DNA of 30,840 nt from a virus: positions 1-30,840 of IMG/VR virus record IMGVR_UViG_3300017788_000110; one strand, 5' to 3'. Below the pieces are notes generated by a model. The model ran no database searches and had not been told where the DNA came from. It worked only from the letters and a program-made list of their open reading frames with translations. The position numbers were made by a program, and so were the translations under genes. Position 1 is the stretch's first letter, and every line of letters starts with the position of its first letter. Shown piece after piece: positions 25,393-30,840 of this stretch.

Positions 25393-27011
25393 TGGCAAAC
25401 GCAAATATTACACACATTCAACTTGTTAATACATTTAATGAGTGGCGAGCAATCACAAATGATTTGATTGAAGATAGAAATAATCTTCGAAATTCAGATT
25501 ATTATAAAGATAATGGCAAGTTGATCCTTCAAGACTTAACTGTTTCTGGTAATTTAATTGTTCAAGGTAACTCAACAACTTTGAATACCGAAGTGCTTAC
25601 AGTTGAAGATGCAGATATTAAACTTCTATCAAACGTTACAGGTTCTCCAGTTCTGGATGCAGGGATTACAGTCAATCGTGGAACATCTACTGATACTTTC
25701 TTGCGTTGGAACGAAACAACAGACAAGTGGGGATGGAGTGACACTGGCTCCACTTTCTATTCATTTGATTCTGCATTATTTGCATATACACAAGCAAATA
25801 CTGCTCGTAATACAGCAAACGATGCATATAGCGCAGCGAACGCTGCAGCGGGAACTGGTGGAAGTGCCACTACAATTGCTCAAAATGCTTATGGTCAAGC
25901 GAATAATGCAGCAAATTCAGCTAGGGTAATTCACGCAAACACAAATGCTACATTTGACAATACTGTTATTACAGTAGCAAACTCAGCATCAGTTAATGTT
26001 CGTTCTGCAGCAGGTTCTGGTTCTTCAAATACTGTATTTTATTTTGAAGCAAATACATCCAATCCAGCTGTGTTAGGACCAGTAGGACCACAGGGTCCAC
26101 AAGGTCCTCAAGGAAATCAAGGTGTTGCTGGTCCGCAAGGTCCTCAAGGTGTCAGTGGTCCACAAGGACCACAAGGCGATTTAGGTCCACAAGGTCCTCA
26201 AGGAAATCAAGGTGTTGCTGGTCCGCAAGGACCACAAGGTCCTCAAGGAAATCAAGGTGTTGCTGGTCCGCAAGGACCACAAGGTCCTCAAGGAAACTCT
26301 GTCACTGGTCCTCAAGGACCACAGGGACCACAAGGAAATTCCATCACTGGTCCTCAAGGTCCTCAAGGTCCATCTGGTCCATCTGGTCCATCTGGTGGCG
26401 GTGGCGGTGGTACTGGTCCACAAGGACCACAGGGTCCGCAAGGACCACAGGGTCCGCAAGGACCACAGGGACCACAGGGACCAGAGGGTCCACAAGGTCC
26501 TCAAGGAAACTCTGTCACTGGTCCACAAGGTCCGCAAGGTCCATCAGGTCCATCAGGTCCATCTGGTGGCGGCGGTGGCGTTTCTAACACAATAAATCAT
26601 GTTTATTTTGGTGGCTTAACTGTAAGTACAACATCAACATCTGTTGCATCAGACGAAATTCGTTCTTCTGGCGATGTAATTGCTTATTATTCTTCTGACC
26701 GTAGACTTAAAGAAAATATTCGTAACATCGAAAATGCTCTTGAGTTAGTGAAAAAAATTGACGGCGTTAGATATGATTGGAAAGATGATCATATTCAAAG
26801 TCGTGGTGGAGAAGATGGATATTTTGTTCGAAAACAAGATGTTGGCGTAATTGCACAAGATATTGTGTCTGTCTTACCTGAAGTTGTCGCAGAAAGAGCA
26901 GATGGAACTTTAGCTGTTAAGTATGATAAAATTGTTGCACTCTTAATTGAAGCCATTAAAGATCTAGACAAAAAACATGATTCATTAATGGATATGATCA
27001 AAAGAGGTTGA
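25392..27011 (+). CDS. Collagen-like tail fibre with C-terminal peptidase S74 chaperone
   Basis: 539 aa. N-terminal [18 protein letters not shown], then a fibre module [63 protein letters not shown] (about 47-120). A short AY-x-QAN coiled-coil part follows ([25 protein letters not shown]). Residues 229-396 are collagen-like Gly-Pro-Gln triplets, with two poly-Gly breaks. The C-terminal 106 residues are the S74 intramolecular chaperone: [66 protein letters not shown]74 domains trimerise fibres and cut themselves off before the Ser of the S-D-x-R-L-K motif, here Ser435. Likely a side or tail fibre touching the host. Translationally coupled to the coiled-coil gene. Confidence 0.93.
   Translation: MANANITHIQLVNTFNEWRAITNDLIEDRNNLRNSDYYKDNGKLILQDLTVSGNLIVQGNSTTLNTEVLTVEDADIKLLSNVTGSPVLDAGITVNRGTSTDTFLRWNETTDKWGWSDTGSTFYSFDSALFAYTQANTARNTANDAYSAANAAAGTGGSATTIAQNAYGQANNAANSARVIHANTNATFDNTVITVANSASVNVRSAAGSGSSNTVFYFEANTSNPAVLGPVGPQGPQGPQGNQGVAGPQGPQGVSGPQGPQGDLGPQGPQGNQGVAGPQGPQGPQGNQGVAGPQGPQGPQGNSVTGPQGPQGPQGNSITGPQGPQGPSGPSGPSGGGGGGTGPQGPQGPQGPQGPQGPQGPQGPEGPQGPQGNSVTGPQGPQGPSGPSGPSGGGGGVSNTINHVYFGGLTVSTTSTSVASDEIRSSGDVIAYYSSDRRLKENIRNIENALELVKKIDGVRYDWKDDHIQSRGGEDGYFVRKQDVGVIAQDIVSVLPEVVAERADGTLAVKYDKIVALLIEAIKDLDKKHDSLMDMIKRG
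26076..26579 (+). repeat. Collagen-like Gly-Pro-Gln repeat region in fibre gene
   Basis: About 56 Gly-x-y triplets, mostly GPQ, encoded by 9-base units (GGTCCTCAA, GGACCACAA). Higher-order units occur: [15 protein letters not shown] repeats almost identically (for example around 26190-26280), and [14 protein letters not shown] appears twice (near 26365 and 26545). The long minus-strand open frame across it is a by-product of the repeat. Confidence 0.92.
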
Positions 27012-27014
27012 GCA

Positions 27015-28040
27015 ATGACACCACTTTCTGGACAAATCAGCATGAGTTCACTTAGATCTGAAATTTTGCAAGCAGGATCAGGTCAGGTTGCATTGCGCGG
27101 TGATGCTGGAAATAGATTAGGATTAGGTTCCGACACTAATGTAAAATTGAGTGATTTATATAGATCATATGGTGCCACAATCACATCAGGAACATATAGT
27201 GGTTTATTTGGCGATCAATATGGATATGCAGATGGCTTGCATGGAACTATTGATGATCAAGTTATTTTGTCAAATGTGAGTGTACAACAAAACGTCACTG
27301 CAGTGATATCATATGCTAGTAGCGGTCAAGAATTAATGGGGATGAACGTTCAATTCGCAAATTATACTGCTGGCAATGTTAATATTTTAGCAACACAAAA
27401 TACTCAAAGAACGATAACATCTATTGTCAATCCTACCACTAGTCCAGGTGTAGCTGAACTTTATTGGGATCAAAGCGGCACTCTTCCTAGCAGTGGAACA
27501 TTTACAATTGGTCTGAGATTCAATGATGGTGGTCCAATAGATACTGGCGGCGGAGGTGGCGGCGGCGGAGGTGGCGGCGGCGGTGGATGCTGTTTCACTC
27601 ATGATACGATGGTAACGATGGCAGATTTATCAACAAAAGAAATAAACAAAATAAAAGTCGGTGATCATATTCTATCATTTAATCCAGATATAAATGCTCT
27701 TGAAACGAACGAAGTTTCTGAAGTAATCACTCGCGTAAACAGAAAAATGTATAAGTTTACAATTAATAATGGTAAAGAAATTAGAGCATCGCAAGATCAC
27801 CCATTTTACGTTGTTGGAAAGGGATACTGTTCAATGAATCCTCTGATGACGATGAATGGTTATAAAAATTTGACAGATGTAAAAACAATTGAAATTGGTG
27901 ATAATTTTATTGACAAAGACAGCAATTTAATCAGTGTAAACCAAATTACACCAATAGATCATTATGATACTGTTTATACATTTAATAATAAAAATAAATC
28001 AAGCCCTAATTTTTATGCTCATGGTGTGCTGGTCTATTAA
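27015..28040 (+). CDS. Tail-associated protein ending in poly-Gly linker and Hint (hedgehog/intein) domain
   Basis: 341 aa. The N-terminus MTPLSGQISMSSLRSE..VKLSDLY resembles the small SGQISMSxxR tail-tip proteins of many phages. Residues about 55-178 are a beta-rich body. A run of 14 Gly leads to Cys192-Cys193. From Cys193 the rest reads as a Hint domain: CFTHDTMVTMADLSTKEINKIKVGDHILSF (block A region), EIRASQDHPFYVVGKGYC (block B with His262), and the final YDTVYTFNN..NFYAHGVLVY (block F/G region). The N-terminal nucleophile and block B His are present, but the C-terminal His-Asn is missing: the protein stops at HGVLVY. So N-S acyl shift and cleavage or ester transfer, as in hedgehog or bacterial intein-like domains, is plausible, while protein splicing is not. 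It lies between two fibre genes, so the substrate may be a virion surface protein or the host. Confidence 0.85.
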   Translation: MTPLSGQISMSSLRSEILQAGSGQVALRGDAGNRLGLGSDTNVKLSDLYRSYGATITSGTYSGLFGDQYGYADGLHGTIDDQVILSNVSVQQNVTAVISYASSGQELMGMNVQFANYTAGNVNILATQNTQRTITSIVNPTTSPGVAELYWDQSGTLPSSGTFTIGLRFNDGGPIDTGGGGGGGGGGGGGGCCFTHDTMVTMADLSTKEINKIKVGDHILSFNPDINALETNEVSEVITRVNRKMYKFTINNGKEIRASQDHPFYVVGKGYCSMNPLMTMNGYKNLTDVKTIEIGDNFIDKDSNLISVNQITPIDHYDTVYTFNNKNKSSPNFYAHGVLVY

Positions 28041-28047
28041 TCGGATT

Positions 28048-28055
28048 CATAAATA
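28048..28055 (+). promoter_or_regulatory. Late promoter candidate (CATAAATA)
   Basis: CATAAATA sits in the 35-base gap before the gene at 28076, in the same form as the box before gp25. Predicted initiation near 28061 leaves a short leader with AGGA (28064-28067) as ribosome site. Confidence 0.5.
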
Positions 28056-28075
28056 TAAAAAATAGGAAATTGTAA

Positions 28076-28408
28076 ATGGCGCAGTTTATTGAATTGTCAA
28101 TGGATCAAGGTACATCCTTTGGTGTTGACATCACAGTCATTCGAGACGATGATTCACCCAGAGATGTTTCTAACTCTACATTTACCTCATCTATTCGTAA
28201 ATCATATTATTCTTCATCAGTCACTGCAAATCTAGTCATTACTGCAGCTGATGCTGCGAATGGTATTATCTACGCCAATGCAAATTCTGCCGTTACTGCA
28301 AATATTCGTCCAGGTCGTTATCTTTATGATATTAAAGAAATTAATGGCAACAATGTAAATCGTCTTATTGAAGGGATTATTACAGTTTATCCTCAGGTAA
28401 CGAAGTGA
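28076..28408 (+). CDS. Small beta-rich (Ig-like) tail protein
   Basis: 110 aa. FIELSMDQGTSFGVDITVIRDDDSPRDVSNSTFTSSIRKSYYSSSVTANLVITAAD..GIIYANANSAVTANIRPGRYLYDIKEINGNNVNRLIEGIITVYPQV is a pattern I know from many phage tail operons (similar to the N-terminal domain of BppU-type baseplate proteins): alternating strands, a central S-x-I-R-K, and the GRYLYDI turn. It probably forms an attachment collar or fibre-base domain for the fibre encoded next, which starts after one base. Function is inferred. Confidence 0.8.
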   Translation: MAQFIELSMDQGTSFGVDITVIRDDDSPRDVSNSTFTSSIRKSYYSSSVTANLVITAADAANGIIYANANSAVTANIRPGRYLYDIKEINGNNVNRLIEGIITVYPQVTK

Positions 28409-28409
28409 T

Positions 28410-29498
28410 ATGGCAGTAAAAGTTAAACAACAAAGTCAATCTGTAAATCTCTTAGAAATCTCTAGAGGTCCTCAAGGACCACAGGGACCTCAGGGACCAC
28501 AAGGTCCAGTTAATACACTTGGCGCTAATGACGCATATATTCAAGCAAACGCTGCATATGCTCAAGCAAACGCTGCTTATCTTCAAGCCAATTCTGCTTA
28601 TTCTGAAGCAAATTTAAAATTAGATATCGCTGGTGGAACAATCACTGGTTCGTTGAATATCGATAGTAATCTCTATGTAACTGGAGATATTTCTCTCGAT
28701 GGTAATCTAATTATCGGTAATGTAAACACCGATACGATTACTGTCATCGCCGACTTTACAAGCAATCTAGTTCCAGACGCAAATGCGACATATGATCTCG
28801 GCGCGCCAGGAAAAGAATGGGGAAATCTTTATCTCGGAACTGCAAATCTTAGCGGATCTTTGAACGTCGCTGGAGATATCTCTCTCAACGGCAACTTAAT
28901 TATCGGAAATGTTAATACTGACACTGTAACAGTGGTTGCAGACTTCTCGAGCAATCTAGTCCCTGACACAAATAACTCTTTTACACTCGGTACGCCTTCT
29001 CAAGAGTGGAAAAATATCTATGCCAATACTGGAAATGTCAGCGGATCTTTAAATGTCGCTGGAATCGTATTGGGTAAGGGTAATGTTATCGCGATCGGAA
29101 CTGAGATTTCGGATAATTCGACCACGCAAGCAGTAAATTCGACATATGTCGCAGCCAATGTATTAATTTCTGGTCCGACGCAGACGACCTATAATGTTTT
29201 TACAACCAATTCTGATAGTCCTCATACTATTGACAGCTTTCCTTCCTCTCAATTTACAACTGTGAAGTATATTATTCAAGCGAAAACCGTTGAAATATAT
29301 CATTCGACCGAATTATTCTGTATGCAAGATGGTTTGTCAGCTTATCTTACAGAATACGCGACTCTAATTAATAATTATTCACTCGGAACTTTCACTCTGA
29401 CGATCGCTGGAGGAGTGTGTAATCTAATTTTCCACCCGAACAATCCAGATAACAACATTATTACTGTAAAACTTGTGAGAACAGCACTAACATCGTAA
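28410..29498 (+). CDS. Tail fibre with short collagen stem, AYxQAN coiled coil and receptor-binding tip
   Basis: 362 aa. N-terminal VKVKQQSQSVNLLEISRG is a likely attachment peptide, then [14 protein letters not shown] (residues 20-33). AYIQANAAYAQANAAYLQANSAYSEAN forms four heptads (about 42-69). Then KLDIAGGTITGSLNI and a duplicated 63-residue shaft unit (GDISLDGNLIIGNVNTDTI.., GDISLNGNLIIGNVNTDTV..) each ending in LG-x-P-x-x-EW-x-N-[IL]-Y. The C-terminal part (about 250-362: TIDSFPSSQFTTVKYIIQA, EIYHSTELFCMQDGLSAYLTEYATL, LGTFTLTIAGG, TVKLVRTALTS) is a domain often found at the C-terminus of aquatic phage fibres. It probably binds the host surface. No S74 domain here. Confidence 0.9.
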   Translation: MAVKVKQQSQSVNLLEISRGPQGPQGPQGPQGPVNTLGANDAYIQANAAYAQANAAYLQANSAYSEANLKLDIAGGTITGSLNIDSNLYVTGDISLDGNLIIGNVNTDTITVIADFTSNLVPDANATYDLGAPGKEWGNLYLGTANLSGSLNVAGDISLNGNLIIGNVNTDTVTVVADFSSNLVPDTNNSFTLGTPSQEWKNIYANTGNVSGSLNVAGIVLGKGNVIAIGTEISDNSTTQAVNSTYVAANVLISGPTQTTYNVFTTNSDSPHTIDSFPSSQFTTVKYIIQAKTVEIYHSTELFCMQDGLSAYLTEYATLINNYSLGTFTLTIAGGVCNLIFHPNNPDNNIITVKLVRTALTS

Positions 29499-29502
29499 TT
29501 AT

Positions 29503-29510
29503 TATAAATA
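29503..29510 (+). promoter_or_regulatory. T4-type late promoter (TATAAATA)
   Basis: Exact TATAAATA match in the 36-base gap before the last fibre gene. Predicted start near 29516 gives a leader of about 19 bases holding AGGAGA (29524-29529) before the ATG at 29535. Confidence 0.65.
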
Positions 29511-29534
29511 CAAAAGATTCTCCAGGAGATTTAA

Positions 29535-30840
29535 ATGGCAACTCTTAATCGTACATTTAGCGTCAAAAATGGTGTTGACGTCGCCAATACAATAATTATT
29601 GATTCGAGCCGAAATATCTCTAATATCGTCTCTGCCAATATTACTCAAACACTTAATGCAGCAACCGTAAATGTTACGACTGCAAATATTGCAGAAACTG
29701 CTCGTGCAAATCTTGTTGTAAGTACGAGAACAGCTCTCGCTGCACCAGACACAGCACACTCTAACGGCGAAAGATTAAGACTATACGATTTTAACAATCC
29801 TGGTCAGCCTAATTATGCGATCGGTGTAGAACCAAATCACATTTGGTCAGCAACAGACGATAATACTGGCGCCACAGGATTTAAGTGGTATGGTAATACG
29901 ACTCAAGCTGCTATTCTTAAATCAAATGGTACATTAGAACTCGCAAATACCATTGTTGCTAAAAATTTCCTTACCACTGCTGGTTTAAATGTAACTGATC
30001 AAGCCAACGATGCTTATGCTCAGGCAAATACTGCTCGCGACACAGCCAATGGTGCATACGCTCAGGCAAATGGTGCATATTCTCAAGCCAATGGAGCATA
30101 TTCTCAAGCCAATGGAGCATATTCTCAAGCCAATGGAGCATATGCACAGGCTAATGGTGCTTACGCTCAAGCGAATGGAGCATATTCTCAAGCCAATGGT
30201 GCATACGATCAAGCAAATAGTGCAGCAAATACGGTTCGTGTTTATGCAAACAGTGCTGGTTCTCTCTCCAATAAGTTCCTAAACTTCGTAAATACAGCAA
30301 GTATTCAAGTTACTGTTGGCGATGCTGGTGACGGAAATGCAAATATTTCTTTCACAACTACTGGTGCTGCGGTTGCTGATGCTTATGCTCAAGCCAATGA
30401 TGCTTATGGTCAAGCAAATACCGCTCGTGGTACTGCTAACGATGCCTATGCTCAAGCGAATACGGCACGTGGTACAGCAAACGATTCGTATGCTCAAGCG
30501 AACGCTGGTTACGCTCAAGCGAATACCGCTCGTGGTACTGCTAACGATGCCTATGCTCAAGCGAACGCTGGTTACGCTCAAGCGAATACCGCACGTGGTA
30601 CAGCCAATGATGCATATGAACAAGCAAACACTGCGCGCACGACTGCCAACGATGCTTATGCTCAGGCGAATACGGCACGTGGTACTGCAAACGATGCATA
30701 TGGTCAAGCCAATGCTGCTTATGGACAAGCCAACGCTGCTTACGGTCAAGCAAATGCAGCATACGGTGAAGCAAATCTAAAACTTAATATTTCTGGCGGC
30801 ACGATTACTGGTAGCCTTGTTGTTCAAGGTAATCTTGAAA
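29535..30840 (+). CDS. Tail fibre with long AYAQAN heptad-repeat shaft (3' end outside window)
   Basis: The ATG at 29535 with AGGAGA 5 bases before it opens a frame that runs without a stop to the window edge (435 codons). N-terminal MATLNRTFSVKNGVDVANTI is a fibre-head type sequence, then a globular part to about 155 (RLRLYDFNNPGQPNYAIGVEPNHIWSATDD, GFKWYGNTTQAAILKSNGTLELANTI). Residues 157-232 are heptads of GAYSQAN type; 233-279 are a non-repeat spacer with a GDAGDGNANISFTTTG strand; 280-414 are 14-residue DAYAQANTARGTAN units. It then enters EANLKLNISGGTITGSLVV, the same module as in the fibre at 28410. Ala/Asn/Gln heptads suggest a slender trimeric coiled-coil shaft. The receptor-binding end lies beyond the window. 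Confidence 0.88.
   Translation, partial: MATLNRTFSVKNGVDVANTIIIDSSRNISNIVSANITQTLNAATVNVTTANIAETARANLVVSTRTALAAPDTAHSNGERLRLYDFNNPGQPNYAIGVEPNHIWSATDDNTGATGFKWYGNTTQAAILKSNGTLELANTIVAKNFLTTAGLNVTDQANDAYAQANTARDTANGAYAQANGAYSQANGAYSQANGAYSQANGAYAQANGAYAQANGAYSQANGAYDQANSAANTVRVYANSAGSLSNKFLNFVNTASIQVTVGDAGDGNANISFTTTGAAVADAYAQANDAYGQANTARGTANDAYAQANTARGTANDSYAQANAGYAQANTARGTANDAYAQANAGYAQANTARGTANDAYEQANTARTTANDAYAQANTARGTANDAYGQANAAYGQANAAYGQANAAYGEANLKLNISGGTITGSLVVQGNLE
30003..30231 (+). repeat. Tandem 21-bp heptad repeats (GAYSQAN) in fibre gene
   Basis: About ten 21-base units, several nearly identical (core GCATATTCTCAAGCCAATGG), encoding [DG]-AY-[ASD]-QAN. Near-identity in DNA points to recent unit gain by slippage or recombination. 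Confidence 0.9.
30373..30776 (+). repeat. Tandem 42-bp / 21-bp repeats (DAYAQAN-TARGTAN) in fibre gene
   Basis: Alternating DAYAQAN and TARGTAN or AGYAQAN heptads form 42- and 63-base units. For example the block around 30430-30530 recurs around 30540-30600 almost unchanged. The last units are AAYGQAN. It continues the shaft after a non-repeat spacer at 30232-30372. Confidence 0.9.

Noticed and set aside
26181-26537. Long minus-strand and alternative plus-strand open frames across the GPQ repeats
   Set aside because: Repeats of 9 bases keep all frames open; the translations are simple repeats with no domain.
27588-28040. Full intein or homing endonuclease in the 341-aa gene
   Set aside because: There is no C-extein, no terminal His-Asn and no endonuclease domain; only a Hint-type domain at the C-terminus.
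30279-30780. Antisense and alternative-frame open frames in the AYAQAN array
   Set aside because: Produced by the 21-base period; the true frame starts at 29535 and is open to the window end.

Overview
The window is a late, structural stretch of a T4-like myovirus genome (A+T-rich, tightly packed, no tRNA, no host genes). Recognisable T4 counterparts are gp59 (3' end), gp32, gp26, gp51, gp54-like, gp4, gp48, gp53, gp27, gp5, gp25, gp6, gp7 and gp8. Protein style (DUF4815 tail protein, Gly-Pro-Gln collagen-like fibres, peptidase S74 fibre chaperone, AYxQAN heptad fibres, enlarged gp7/gp8) is that of aquatic T4-like phages related to cyanophages and pelagiphages rather than coliphage T4. The host cannot be told from this window.

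Layout. (1) 1-1367, plus strand: the end of gene 59 (helicase loader) and gene 32 (ssDNA-binding protein), closed by a strong rho-independent terminator. (2) 5418-1366, minus strand: a six-gene tail/head assembly operon running gp4, a conserved 182-aa protein, a tail-tube-fold gp54-like protein, gp26, gp51 and a 437-aa disordered protein, converging on the gp32 terminator. (3) 5441-18478, plus strand: baseplate block gp48, gp53, gp27, gp5, gp25, gp6, gp7, gp8. (4) 18490-30840, plus strand: two large tail structural proteins, a small coiled-coil protein and an adhesion cassette of three fibres, one Hint-domain protein and one small Ig-like protein; the last fibre runs off the window. Genes abut or overlap, five times as TAATG, and no gap exceeds 70 bases. 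Matches to the T4-type late promoter NATAAATA sit in several of the few intergenic gaps.

How it works together. gp53, gp25, gp6, gp7 and gp8 would form baseplate wedges; gp27 and gp5 the hub and puncturing needle; gp48 and gp54 cap the hub and start the tail tube; gp26/gp51 act in hub or tail assembly; gp4 finishes the head. The 18-31 kb block builds and decorates the host-contact apparatus.

Most notable observations: a near-textbook -1 frameshift signal joining gp26 to gp51 (T_TTT_TTC with an upstream Shine-Dalgarno element); a short repeated acidic/arginine motif (GIDI-x-S-R) shared by the C-terminal tail of the gp54-like protein and its operon partner; a tail protein ending in a poly-glycine linker and a Hint (hedgehog/intein) domain that keeps the N-terminal Cys but lacks the C-terminal Asn; and a gp5 needle ending in an NlpC/P60-like domain whose expected catalytic Cys is Ala.
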